From NCEH01 sp043195095 (GTDB lineage Bacteria; Pseudomonadota; Alphaproteobacteria; Rhizobiales; Xanthobacteraceae): a stretch of 64,000 nucleotides of DNA. This document shows positions 35,861 to 44,925 of this stretch, in pieces (position 1 is the first letter of the stretch; every line of letters starts with the position of its first letter). The stretch lies in assembly GCF_043195095.1 (NCBI RefSeq), contig NZ_JBAFWN010000009.1. One strand, given 5' to 3'. The position numbers and the translations under genes are program-made. Under the pieces are notes generated by a model. It did not search any database. It was not told where the DNA came from and saw only the letters and a program-made list of their open reading frames with translations.

Positions 35861-38800
35861 GCGGCCTCAATCTCTCCGAATGGGCGCTGAAGCACCGCTC
35901 CATCGTCATTTATTTCATGGCGGTCGCCGTGCTCGCGGGGCTGCTCTCCTATGAACGGCTGGGCCGGGGCGAGGACCCGACCTTCATCATCAAGACCATG
36001 GTGGTGCAGGCCTCCTGGCCCGGCGCCTCGGTCGAGGACACGCTGAAGCAGGTGACCGAGCGGCTGGAGCGCACGCTCCAGGAAACGCCGAAGCTCGACT
36101 TCCTGCGCAGCTATACCAGCGCCGGCGTGACCACCATCTTCGTCAACCTCAAGGGCAGCGCGACCGCCCAGGAGGTGCCGGACATCTGGTACCATGTGCG
36201 CAAGAGCATCGGCGACATGCGCCACACCTTGCCGCAAGGCGTGCAGGGGCCCGGCTTCAACGACGAGTTCGGCGATACCTTCGGCATCATCTACGGCTTC
36301 ACCGCCGACGGCTTCAGCCAGCGCGAATTGCGCGATTATGTGGAGGAGGTGCGCTCCAAGCTGCTCCAGGTGCCCGATGTCTCGAAGATCGAGATCCTTG
36401 GCGCGCAGGACGAGCGGATCTTCGTCGAGTTCAACATGCAGGAGCTGGCGAGCCTCGGCATCGACCGCTCGGCGGTGCTGGCCGCGCTGCAAAGGCAGAA
36501 CATCGTGAGCCCGGCCGGCAGCGTGCAGACCGGGGAAGAGGCGATCTCGCTGCGCGTCACCGGCGCGTTCGATTCCGAGCAGGACATCGCCAACGTCAAT
36601 TTCGTCGTCAACGGCCGCGTGCTGCGGCTCTCCGATATCGCGACCGTGCGCCGGGCCTATGCCGACCCGCCGCAGCCGCTGTTCCGCGTGAACGGCCAGC
36701 CGGCCATCGGCCTTGCCATCGCCATGCGCGACGGCGGCGACATCCTCGCGCTGGGGTCGCGCCTGAAGAGCGCCATGGCCGACATCACCGCCGATTTGCC
36801 CATCGGCATCGAGCCGCATCTGGTGGCGGACCAGGCGGTGACCGTCGACACCGCCATCGGCGAGTTCATGTCCTCGCTCTGGCAGGCGGTGGGCATCATC
36901 CTGGTGGTCTCCTTCATCAGCCTCGGCGTGCGCGCCGGCATGGTGGTGGCGCTCTCCATTCCGCTGACGCTCGCCGTGGTGTTCTCGGTGATGGAACTCG
37001 CCGGCATCGACATGCAGCGCATCTCGCTTGGCGCGCTCATCATCGCGCTGGCGCTCATGGTGGACGACGCCATGACCACCACCGACGCCATGATGAACCG
37101 CCTCGCGGCTGGAGACGACAAGGCGAGCGCGGCCACCTTCGCCTTCCGCACCTATGCGTTCGCCATGCTCGCAGGCACGTTCGTCACGGTGGCCGGCTTC
37201 GTGCCGGTGGGATTTGCGGCCAGTTCCGCGGGCGAATACACCTTCTCCTTGTTCGCGGTGGTCTCCATCGCGCTCATCGTTTCCTGGTTCGTGGCCGTGC
37301 TGTTCGCGCCGCTGCTGGGCGTGGCGATCCTGAAAGCGCCGGACAAGACCAAGAAGAGCGAGCCGGAAAAGCCCAGCAAAGTGCTCGGCATGTATCGCTC
37401 CCTACTCACGCTGGCGCTGAAGGCGCGCTGGATCACGGTGGCCATCACGGTCGGCCTGTTCGTGCTCTCCGTGCTGGCGATCCCGCTGATCCCGCAGCAA
37501 TTCTTCCCCTCGTCCGACCGGCCGGAGCTACTGGTGGATCTGCGCCTGCCGCAGAACGCCTCGATCTACAACAGCGCCGACATCACCGACCGCTTCGACG
37601 CCATCGTGCGCGCCGATCCCGACGCGGAGCGTTTCAGCTCCTATGTGGGGCGTGGGGCGATCCGCTTTTATCTGCCGCTCAACGTGCAGCTTCCCAACGA
37701 TTTCTTCGCCCAGTCGGTGATCGTCGCCAAGGACGTGGCGGCGCGCGAGCGCCTGCGGGTGAAGCTTGAGAAGGTGCTGGCGGAGCAATTCCCGGAGGTG
37801 GTGGGCCGCATCTATCCGCTGGAACTCGGCCCGCCGGTCGGCTGGCCGGTGCAATATCGCGTCAGCGGGCCGGATATCGAGAAGGTGCGCCAGATCGCGT
37901 TCCAGCTCGCGGGCGTCATGGCCTCCGACGCCAAGGTGGAGAAGGTCAATTTCGACTGGATCGAGCCGGGGCGGCAGGTGCGCATCCGCGTCGACCAGGA
38001 CCAGGCCCGCCTGCTCGGCCTCAGCACCCAGGCGCTCGCCGGCGTGCTCAACACGGTGATGACCGGCACGCCGGTGACCCAGGTGCGCGACGACATCTAT
38101 CTGGTGAACGTGGTCGCCCGCGCCACCGACGAGCAGCGTGTCTCGCTGGCCAATCTCGCCAGCCTGCAAGTGCCGCTGCCGAGCGGCCGCACCGTGCCGC
38201 TGAGCCAGCTCGCCAGCTTCGAATATGTGCAGGACTATCCCGTGGTGTGGCGGCGCGACCGGGTTGCCACCCTGACCGTCCAGGCGGATGTGATCGCCGG
38301 CGCCTTGCCCGAGACGGTGGTCGGTGCGCTGGCGCCGAAAATCCAGGAGCTGGCGAAGACCTTGCCGCGCTCCTACCACATCGTCACCGGCGGCACGGTG
38401 GAGGAGAGCGCAAAGTCGCGCGCCTCGGTGCTGGCGGTGGTGCCGGTGATGCTGCTGATCATGCTCACGGTGCTGATGTTCCAGCTTCAGAGCTTCTCGC
38501 GGCTGGTGCTGGTGCTTTCGGTGGCGCCCCTGGGGCTGATCGGCGTCTCCGCCGCGCTGCTCGCCTCCGGGCGGCCGCTGGGCTTCGTCGCCATCCTCGG
38601 CATCCTCGCGCTGATCGGCATGATCACCAAGAACGCGGTGATCCTGATCGGCCAGATCGAGGCCGAGCGGGCGCGCGGGGCGAAGGTTCAGGATGCGGTG
38701 ATCGCCGCCTCCTGCACCCGCTTCCGTCCTATCATGCTCACCGCCATTTCCACGGTGCTCGGCATGATCCCCATCGCGCCGACCGTGTTCTGGGGGCCCA

Positions 38801-38931
38801 TGGCCTTCGCCATCATGGGCGGCCTGCTGGTGGGCACCATGCTGACCCTGATCTTCCTGCCGGCGCTCTATGTCGGCTGGTTCGGACCCGACGCCCCGCC
38901 GGAGCCCGGCTCCGCAGCGGTAACGGCATAG
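35857..38931 (+). CDS. RND-family efflux pump (AcrB-like)
   Basis: A 1024-residue inner-membrane proton-driven exporter with 12 helices in two repeats and two large periplasmic loops. Proton-relay residues are visible in LGALIIALALMVDDAMTTTD (TM4). The second half has the repeat counterpart in FVAILGILALIGMITKNAVI. Loop features include RGAIRFYLPLNV. The family exports drugs, detergents, bile salts or lipids; the substrate cannot be assigned. The GTG start overlaps the adaptor stop (GTGA). A strong hairpin follows. Confidence 0.9.
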   Translation: MSGLNLSEWALKHRSIVIYFMAVAVLAGLLSYERLGRGEDPTFIIKTMVVQASWPGASVEDTLKQVTERLERTLQETPKLDFLRSYTSAGVTTIFVNLKGSATAQEVPDIWYHVRKSIGDMRHTLPQGVQGPGFNDEFGDTFGIIYGFTADGFSQRELRDYVEEVRSKLLQVPDVSKIEILGAQDERIFVEFNMQELASLGIDRSAVLAALQRQNIVSPAGSVQTGEEAISLRVTGAFDSEQDIANVNFVVNGRVLRLSDIATVRRAYADPPQPLFRVNGQPAIGLAIAMRDGGDILALGSRLKSAMADITADLPIGIEPHLVADQAVTVDTAIGEFMSSLWQAVGIILVVSFISLGVRAGMVVALSIPLTLAVVFSVMELAGIDMQRISLGALIIALALMVDDAMTTTDAMMNRLAAGDDKASAATFAFRTYAFAMLAGTFVTVAGFVPVGFAASSAGEYTFSLFAVVSIALIVSWFVAVLFAPLLGVAILKAPDKTKKSEPEKPSKVLGMYRSLLTLALKARWITVAITVGLFVLSVLAIPLIPQQFFPSSDRPELLVDLRLPQNASIYNSADITDRFDAIVRADPDAERFSSYVGRGAIRFYLPLNVQLPNDFFAQSVIVAKDVAARERLRVKLEKVLAEQFPEVVGRIYPLELGPPVGWPVQYRVSGPDIEKVRQIAFQLAGVMASDAKVEKVNFDWIEPGRQVRIRVDQDQARLLGLSTQALAGVLNTVMTGTPVTQVRDDIYLVNVVARATDEQRVSLANLASLQVPLPSGRTVPLSQLASFEYVQDYPVVWRRDRVATLTVQADVIAGALPETVVGALAPKIQELAKTLPRSYHIVTGGTVEESAKSRASVLAVVPVMLLIMLTVLMFQLQSFSRLVLVLSVAPLGLIGVSAALLASGRPLGFVAILGILALIGMITKNAVILIGQIEAERARGAKVQDAVIAASCTRFRPIMLTAISTVLGMIPIAPTVFWGPMAFAIMGGLLVGTMLTLIFLPALYVGWFGPDAPPEPGSAAVTA

Positions 38932-38936
38932 CCAAG

Positions 38937-38967
38937 CCGGCCGGGCCGCAGCCTGCGGTCCGGCCGG
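38937..38967 (+). terminator. 13-bp hairpin after RND pump
   Basis: CCGGCCGGGCCGC (38937-38949) and GCGGTCCGGCCGG (38955-38967) form a 13-bp stem with one G-U pair and a five-base loop, six bases after the pump stop codon. No T-run follows, so it may be a Rho-assisted or transcript-stabilising structure. Confidence 0.5.
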
Positions 38968-38998
38968 GCACGACACGTGCGGGACATTGGAGAGCATC

Positions 38999-40036
38999 AT
39001 GAGCGAACCCACCGCCAGCGGGCGCACCCCGGTATTGATCGACTTCGCCCTTCAGGGCGGCGGCTCGCACGGCGCCTTCACCTGGGGCGTGCTCGACCGC
39101 CTGCTGGAGGAGGACTGGCTGCGCATCGACGGCATTTCCGGCACCTCGGCCGGTGCCATGAATGCGGCGGTGCTGGCGGACGGCTTCGCGGCCGGCGGCG
39201 CGCCGGGCGCGCGCGAGGCGCTGGCCACCTATTGGAAGCGCGTGGCGGAGGCAGCCCGCTTCAGCCCGTTCCAGCGCGGCCCCATCGACAAGATGCTGGG
39301 GCGCTGGACGCTCGACAATTCTCCGCTGTTCGTCGGCCTCGACCTGATGTCGCGCCTCTATTCGCCCTACGATCTCAACCCGGGCAATTCCCACCCGCTG
39401 CGCAGCATTCTGGAAGACCTGATCAATTTCGAGCGGCTGAAAACCTCGCCGATCCGCCTGTTCATCACCGCCACCAATGTGCGCACCGGGCGCGGGCGGG
39501 TGTTCCGCAATGCCGAGATCACGCCCGACGTGCTGCTCGCCTCCGCCTGCCTGCCCACCATGTTCCAGGCCATCGAGATCGACGGCGAGAGCTATTGGGA
39601 CGGCGGCTATTCCGGCAATCCCACCATGACGCCGCTGGTGCGCGAACTGGATTCGGACGACACGATCCTGATCCCCATCAATCCGGTCGAGCGCGCCGGC
39701 ACGCCCAATTCGGCGCGGGAAATCCTCAACCGCCTCAACGAGGTGTCCTTCAACGCGGTGCTGCTGAAGGAATTGCGCATGATCGCTTTGCTGCGCCAGG
39801 TCGCGGACCCCGGCCACAGCGAGGGCGCGCAATGGGCGAAGATGCGCATCCACATGGTGCCGAACGCGCTGATGTCCACGCTCGGCTATTCCTCCAAGCT
39901 GAATGCGGAATGGGAGTTCCTCTCCATGCTGCGCGACGAGGGCCGCAAATCCGCCGAGGCGTTCCTGGCGCGGGACGCCGACAATCTCGGCAAGCGCTCC
40001 TCCATTGATCTCGACGTGCTGCTGGAAGGCGTGTGA
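38999..40036 (+). CDS. patatin-like phospholipase/esterase
   Basis: A 345-residue patatin-fold hydrolase with the oxyanion glycine motif QGGGSHGAF (19-27), nucleophile Ser50 in GTSAG and the catalytic Asp201 in DGG. There is no signal peptide, so it is cytosolic. Proteins beginning LQGGG(A/S)HGAFTWGVLDRLL are, as I recall, often encoded beside 3-hydroxybutyrate dehydrogenase in Rhizobiales and may act on polyhydroxybutyrate or lipids; no such dehydrogenase is adjacent here. GGAGAG precedes the ATG at 38999. It is tightly linked to the GntP permease gene. Confidence 0.83.
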   Translation: MSEPTASGRTPVLIDFALQGGGSHGAFTWGVLDRLLEEDWLRIDGISGTSAGAMNAAVLADGFAAGGAPGAREALATYWKRVAEAARFSPFQRGPIDKMLGRWTLDNSPLFVGLDLMSRLYSPYDLNPGNSHPLRSILEDLINFERLKTSPIRLFITATNVRTGRGRVFRNAEITPDVLLASACLPTMFQAIEIDGESYWDGGYSGNPTMTPLVRELDSDDTILIPINPVERAGTPNSAREILNRLNEVSFNAVLLKELRMIALLRQVADPGHSEGAQWAKMRIHMVPNALMSTLGYSSKLNAEWEFLSMLRDEGRKSAEAFLARDADNLGKRSSIDLDVLLEGV

Positions 40037-40038
40037 GC

Positions 40039-41490
40039 ATGGGACTTCTCGGCATCCTCCTCGGCCTCGGGCTGCTCCTGTTCCTGGCCTTCCGGGGCTG
40101 GTCCATCCTGCTGCTGGCGCCCATCGCGGCGCTGGTGGCGGCGGCGTTCTCGGGCGAGCCGCTGCTCGCCCATTGGACGCAGACCTTCATGAGCAATGCC
40201 GCCACCTTCGTGGCGCAGTTCTTCCCGCTGTTCCTGCTCGGCGCCCTGTTCGGCAAGCTGATGGACGACAGCGGCTCGGTGACCGTGATCGCCGACACCA
40301 TGACCGAAAAGCTCGGTGAAAAGCGCGCCATCCTCGCGGTGGTGCTGGCGGGCGCCATCGTGACCTATGGCGGGGTGAGCCTGTTCGTCGCCTTCTTCGT
40401 GCTCGCGCCCATGGCCATCGCGCTGTTCCGCTCGGCGGGCATTCCGCGCCGGCTGATGCCCGCGGCGATCGCGCTCGGCACCTCCACCTTCACCATGTCG
40501 GCGCTGCCGGGCACCCCGGCGATCCAGAACGCCATCCCCATGCCGTTCTTCGGCACCACGCCGTTCGCGGCGCCGGGGCTGGGCGTAATCGCCTCGCTCA
40601 TCATGCTCGGCTTCGGCATGTGGTGGCTGATGCGGGCCGAGCGGGCCGCGCGGGCGAAGGGCGAGGGCTTCGGCGACGAAACGCCGCTCGATGCCACCGT
40701 CGCCGACGACCAGTTCATCCGTGAGCGCGCCACCGCCTCCCATGAATTCGACACGGCGGAACTCTCCCACGGCGCCCACAGCACGACCCGCCCCTCCTTC
40801 CTCGTGGCGGCGACGCCGCTGGTGGTGGTGGTGCTGGTGAACCTGCTGATGTCCATGGTGATCCTGCCCCGGCTGGACGTGAGCTTTCTCAGCGAAGCGC
40901 GCTTCGGCGCCACCACGCTGTCCGCCGTGGGCGGCGTGTGGGCGGTGGCGACCGCGCTCACGGCGGCGATCCTGGTGCTGCTGGCGTTCAATTTCGCCCG
41001 CCTGCCGGACCTGCGGGCCACCATGGACGCGGGCGCCAATGCCTCGGTGCTGCCGGCCTTCAGCGTCGCGAGCCTGGTGGGCTTCGGTGCGGTGGTGGCG
41101 GCCATGCCCGCGTTCGAGCTGGTGCGCACCTGGGTGTTGGGCATCCAGGGCGGACCGCTGGTGTCGCTCGCCATCGCCACCAACATATTGGCGGCGCTCA
41201 CCGGCTCGGCCTCCGGCGGCCTCACCATCGCGCTCGATGCCCTGGGCGCGTCTTATATGAAGCTCGCGGCGGAAACCGGCCTCGATCCCGCGCTAATGCA
41301 CCGCGTGGCGGTGATCGGCGCCGGCACGCTCGACAGCCTGCCGCACAATGGCGCGGTGGTGACGCTGCTCGCGGTGTGCGGCTCGACCCACGCCAAGAGC
41401 TATTTCGACATCGTCATGGTGGCGGTGGTCGGCGCGATCCTGGCCCTGGTGGCGGTGATCGTGCTGGGCAGCACACTCGGCTCGTTCTGA
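40039..41490 (+). CDS. GntP-family permease
   Basis: A 483-residue transporter of the GntP/CitMHS-like family with about 12 helices. Family features are AQFFPLFLLGALFGKLMDDS, TYGGVSLFVAFFVLAPMAIA and SASGGLTIALDALG, with a polar loop near residues 205-255. GntP proteins carry organic acids such as gluconate, or 3-hydroxybutyrate and acetoacetate. I chose ATG 40039 because GGAAGG lies nine bases upstream; a GTG at 40033, overlapping the patatin stop, is possible. Co-transcription with patatin hints at ketone-body or lipid breakdown products (inference). Confidence 0.82.
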   Translation: MGLLGILLGLGLLLFLAFRGWSILLLAPIAALVAAAFSGEPLLAHWTQTFMSNAATFVAQFFPLFLLGALFGKLMDDSGSVTVIADTMTEKLGEKRAILAVVLAGAIVTYGGVSLFVAFFVLAPMAIALFRSAGIPRRLMPAAIALGTSTFTMSALPGTPAIQNAIPMPFFGTTPFAAPGLGVIASLIMLGFGMWWLMRAERAARAKGEGFGDETPLDATVADDQFIRERATASHEFDTAELSHGAHSTTRPSFLVAATPLVVVVLVNLLMSMVILPRLDVSFLSEARFGATTLSAVGGVWAVATALTAAILVLLAFNFARLPDLRATMDAGANASVLPAFSVASLVGFGAVVAAMPAFELVRTWVLGIQGGPLVSLAIATNILAALTGSASGGLTIALDALGASYMKLAAETGLDPALMHRVAVIGAGTLDSLPHNGAVVTLLAVCGSTHAKSYFDIVMVAVVGAILALVAVIVLGSTLGSF

Positions 41491-41513
41491 ATGAGCGGCC
41501 GATAACGCCTTCC

Positions 41514-41622
41514 GTCATGGCCGGGCGTGTCCCGGCCACCCACGCCGGGCCGATCGCACCGGCCTTGAAAAGCTGGTGACAGCGGCGCCGCGTGGATGCA
41601 CGGGACAAGCCCGTGCATGACG
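41514..41622. repeat. inverted single copy of the two-hairpin element
   Basis: TGGCCGGG and CCCGGCCA at 41518-41538, and a perfect ATGCACGGG and CCCGTGCAT hairpin around five bases at 41597-41619. This is the 8155-type element read in reverse. It sits between the convergent GntP and lipoprotein-hydrolase genes and may serve as a terminator for both. Confidence 0.85.
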
Positions 41623-41662
41623 AGTCCTGCTGCAAACACCGAGACCGCCCGCCGGCCGCGCT

Positions 41663-42898
41663 TCAGTTCCGCAGGCCGCCGGTGAACACCGTGATGGGCG
41701 CAGTCACCACCCCGCCCACGGCGGCGCCGAGCACCTGCACGGCTTCCGTTCCGCCCCCGCCTTCCCGGTCCCCGAGGTCCTGCCCGGACGACAGGCGCGT
41801 GCCGAGCAATTGCACCACCTCCGGGCTGGTGGCGAATTTGGAATGGTTGAGCGCATCGCCATTCTCAAGGCCCGACAGGTCCAGCACCACGATGCCGGTG
41901 GCCTGTTCCAGCTGGGCCGCCTTGTCGGGTTGGGTGAGGTCGATCGCGCCCACCCGCGTGACGCCACCGGCGATCAGCTGGGAGAGGCCGAGCGCGCGGT
42001 CGTTGCGCGACACGAAGATGGTGATGCGCGGGCGGTCCTTGCCCATCTCCGCCACCTGGCGGCGGAACACGTCGATATCGAGATCCGGCGAGGCCAGCAC
42101 CACGTTGGAGATCTTCGCCGGGATGCGCCCGTCTTGGAGCGCGAGCTGGCGCAGGGATTCCACCGCGAGCCAGGCCCCCATGGAATGGGCCATCACCACC
42201 ACGTCGTCCACATAAGGCGAGCGCGCCGCCGCGCGCATCACATAAGCGAGGTCGTTGCGGGAGAAGTTCGTGCTCTCGCGATCATAGACATAGTCCAGCA
42301 CCCGCCCGCGCGAGGGCCAGGAGAACAGCACCGGCGCGATATCCGCGTTCATGTCGTGGACGATCTGGGCGAAGCGGAACACGGCGGAATCAAAGCGCGT
42401 GTTGAAGCCGTGCACGAAGATCAACACCCGCCGCTTCTTGCCCCTGGTGCCCTTGAACCAGTCCAGCACGCCGGAGCGCGGCACCGGCGCCACCTCGGAG
42501 ATCGCGAAATCGCGCGTCGGATCGGCGGTGCCGGGCTGCGGCCACTGGATCGAGCCCAGAGGACGGTTGGGCGGGATCGACACCACGATATTGGTGAGCG
42601 AGAGCCCATCCCCGCGCTCGCCGGTGAACAGGACGCCCGGCTGGTCGGTGGGCGCGCGGGTGGTGGCGGCCAGAATATCCACGGTGGCGGCCACCGGCGT
42701 GCCAGGAGCGAGCGGCACCAGCACCCCCTCGGGATGGGGCGTGCAGCCGTTCAGCGCCAGCAGCGCGGCCACGGCGAGCAAGGCCGCGCGCCGGCCCGCG
42801 GTCCCAAAGCGGGCGGCCCGCAAGGCGGTTGCCCGCAGGCCGGTCGCCTGCGTGCCGGTCGCCGCGCGCCGGCGCCCTGCCCTGATCAATGGCGACAC
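41663..42898 (-). CDS. DUF900-type alpha/beta hydrolase lipoprotein
   Basis: A 411-residue protein with a basic N-terminus, a hydrophobic stretch (38-50) and a lipobox LNGC (Cys52), so it is probably a lipoprotein. The hydrolase part shows RVLIFVHGFNTRFD (158-170), the nucleophile elbow AHSMG with Ser239, ASPDLDIDVF and a His near the C-terminus in LNHSKFA. DUF900 hydrolases have no known substrate. The start is taken as the GTG at 42898 because it gives a proper signal; the frame is open for another 330 codons upstream as a shadow of the next gene. Confidence 0.75.
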   Translation of the reverse strand: MSPLIRAGRRRAATGTQATGLRATALRAARFGTAGRRAALLAVAALLALNGCTPHPEGVLVPLAPGTPVAATVDILAATTRAPTDQPGVLFTGERGDGLSLTNIVVSIPPNRPLGSIQWPQPGTADPTRDFAISEVAPVPRSGVLDWFKGTRGKKRRVLIFVHGFNTRFDSAVFRFAQIVHDMNADIAPVLFSWPSRGRVLDYVYDRESTNFSRNDLAYVMRAAARSPYVDDVVVMAHSMGAWLAVESLRQLALQDGRIPAKISNVVLASPDLDIDVFRRQVAEMGKDRPRITIFVSRNDRALGLSQLIAGGVTRVGAIDLTQPDKAAQLEQATGIVVLDLSGLENGDALNHSKFATSPEVVQLLGTRLSSGQDLGDREGGGGTEAVQVLGAAVGGVVTAPITVFTGGLRN

Positions 42899-43129
42899 GC
42901 GATACCCCCGGCTCGTCCCCTGACGCTTCCGCCTTCCTGCAAAGCGGAAATCGGCAGCGGTTTCAAGCAAAACCGCGCACCCGTCCGGCGGCGCCACGCA
43001 CCCGCACGGTGAATTTCCGCCGTCCGCGAAATGGTGTAAGCCCCAGCTTGACCATGGTGCGCGGCCCCACCGCGCCGCTCCCCGCAAGCCGCCGCCCGTT
43101 TCCCGGCCCATCCATCCAGGCAAGACCCG

Positions 43130-43693
43130 ATGACCGCGACGCCCGGCGAAATCCACCTGCAATTGCGTAACCTGAAGAATTTCTTCCGCGTGCCCGAAGT
43201 GGACCCGTTCGAGGGCGAGACCATTGACCTGTCGGGCATCGACCAGGTGATGGACGCGCTGCGGGTGCAGAAGAACTGGCGCACCAGAAGGGCCAAGGCT
43301 GTCATCTGGCTGCCGGAGGGCGCCGACGACGCCGCGCTCGAAAGCCAATTGCCCCGCGCGCTCGCCAGCTATTGCAATTCCCAGATCCAATATTGCCGCC
43401 GCAAGATGCTGGAGGTGCGCCTGGAAGGGCGCCGCGCGCTGAAGATCGGCGCAATCTTCCTCGCGGCCTGCCTTGCGCTGTCCACGGCGCTGGACCAATG
43501 GCTCGGCTCGGACAGCCTGCTCGGCTATCTGTTCGGCGAGGGCCTGCTGATCGCCGGCTGGGTGGGCCTTTGGCACCCGCTGGAATTGCTGCTGTATTCC
43601 TGGTGGCCCTATTCCAGCGACATCAAGCTTTACGAGAAGATCAAAGGCATGGAAATGTCGGTGCGGCACGGCACCATGCCGCCGCAGGCGTGA
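43130..43693 (+). CDS. conserved hypothetical membrane protein
   Basis: A 187-residue protein. A soluble N-terminal half contains VDPFEGETIDLSGIDQVMDA and RVQKNWRTRRAKAVIWLPE. Two transmembrane helices follow (about 105-122 and 130-150), and a short C-terminal tail carries YEKIKGMEMSV. It resembles uncharacterised two-helix proteins of the order; I know no function. It is followed after 76 bases by the AI-2E-family gene and is divergent from the lipoprotein hydrolase gene across a 231-base region. Confidence 0.65.
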   Translation: MTATPGEIHLQLRNLKNFFRVPEVDPFEGETIDLSGIDQVMDALRVQKNWRTRRAKAVIWLPEGADDAALESQLPRALASYCNSQIQYCRRKMLEVRLEGRRALKIGAIFLAACLALSTALDQWLGSDSLLGYLFGEGLLIAGWVGLWHPLELLLYSWWPYSSDIKLYEKIKGMEMSVRHGTMPPQA

Positions 43694-43769
43694 GTCGCGG
43701 CTTCGTCGCGCTTTCAGGGATATCGCCGCCAGGCCCACCGGCCGGCCGGCTCGGGGGACAGGGGCGGGA

Positions 43770-44813
43770 ATGATCAAGGATCGCGCGGTCAGGATATTGG
43801 TGGGAATCGTCGCGGCGGTCCTTGTGTGTGCGGCCCTCTCCGAGGCCCAGTCGATCATCGCCCCGGTGGTGTTCGCCCTGTTCGTGATCGCCATCGTCTG
43901 GCCGCTCCAGAAGGGCCTTCAGCGCTTTCTGCCGGGCGTGATCGCCGCGCTCGCGACCCTGGTGGTGACGCTCGCGGTGGTGGGCACCATCATCAGCCTC
44001 GTGGTGTGGGGCTTCGCCCATGTGGGCCAATGGGTGTTCGCCAATGCCGCGCGCTTCCAGGCGCTGTACGGGCAGGCGCACGACTGGCTGGAAGGCCACG
44101 GCTTCGTCATGGCCTCCATCATCACCGAGCATTTCGACGTGCGCTGGCTGCTGCTGGTGTTTCAGGATCTGTCGAGCCGCATGCAGAGCCTCGCGAGCTT
44201 CCTGGTGGTCACCTTCGTGTTCGTCATCCTCGGCCTGCTGGAGGTGGACATCGTGAAGCGCCAGCTGGCCGGCCTGCGCGGCGGCACGTTCGGGCCCTTC
44301 ATGCTCTCGGCCGGCGCCGATATCGGCACCAAGATGCAGCGCTACATGATGGTGCGCACGCTCATGAGCCTGGCCACCGGCGTCGTGGTGTGGGCCTTCA
44401 CCCTGGCCTCGGGCATGGAGCTGGCCACCGCCTGGGGCGTGATCGCCTTCTCGATGAATTATATTCCCTTCATCGGCCCGTTCGTTGCCACCCTGCTGCC
44501 CACCCTGTTCGCGCTGGTGCAGTTCGAATCCTGGCAGAGCGCGGTGTTCGTGTTCGTCTGCCTCAATATCATCCAGTTCCTCTCGGGCAGCTATCTGGAG
44601 CCGCGCATCGCCGGCAAGGCGCTGGCCGCCTCGCCCTTCATGGTGCTGTTCGCGGTGTTCTTCTGGAGTTTCCTGTGGGGTGTGCCCGGCGCGTTCATCG
44701 GCGTGCCGCTGCTGATCGCCGCCCTCACCTTGTGCGCGCACCATCCCGCCAGCCGGCCGGTGGCGGACCTGTTCTCCGGCCGCGCACCGCCGGAAGAGAC
44801 CCCCGCGCACTGA
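43770..44813 (+). CDS. AI-2E family transporter
   Basis: A 347-residue member of the AI-2 exporter-like (UPF0118/PerM) family with seven or eight helices: two or three at the N-terminus, a periplasmic or cytosolic helical region near 90-145, and the C-terminal core MNYIPFIGPFVATLLPTLFA and LEPRIAGKALAASPFMVLF. Members transport diverse substrates including autoinducer-2 and ions. Substrate unknown here. A hairpin follows the stop codon. Confidence 0.83.
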   Translation: MIKDRAVRILVGIVAAVLVCAALSEAQSIIAPVVFALFVIAIVWPLQKGLQRFLPGVIAALATLVVTLAVVGTIISLVVWGFAHVGQWVFANAARFQALYGQAHDWLEGHGFVMASIITEHFDVRWLLLVFQDLSSRMQSLASFLVVTFVFVILGLLEVDIVKRQLAGLRGGTFGPFMLSAGADIGTKMQRYMMVRTLMSLATGVVVWAFTLASGMELATAWGVIAFSMNYIPFIGPFVATLLPTLFALVQFESWQSAVFVFVCLNIIQFLSGSYLEPRIAGKALAASPFMVLFAVFFWSFLWGVPGAFIGVPLLIAALTLCAHHPASRPVADLFSGRAPPEETPAH

Positions 44814-44855
44814 GCGGCGCCGCGCGGCTCATTTTCCCCATTGGCGCGGTGCCGC
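44814..44855 (+). terminator. hairpin after AI-2E family gene
   Basis: GCGGCGCCGCGC (44814-44825) pairs with GCGCGGTGCCGC (44844-44855), 11 of 12 positions Watson-Crick plus one G-U, around an 18-base loop. It begins one base after the stop codon and has no T-run. It is a possible terminator before alsS. Confidence 0.4.
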
Positions 44856-44925
44856 GTTAGTGCGAAGCCTGTACGGTCCGATCCAATGATGGACACGTCG
44901 GCAACGACCGAACGGGGGAAGCGCC

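Noticed and set aside
42899..43894. N-terminal extension of the lipoprotein hydrolase frame
   Set aside because: It runs antisense through the hypothetical membrane protein gene and would bury the lipobox signal in the middle of the protein.
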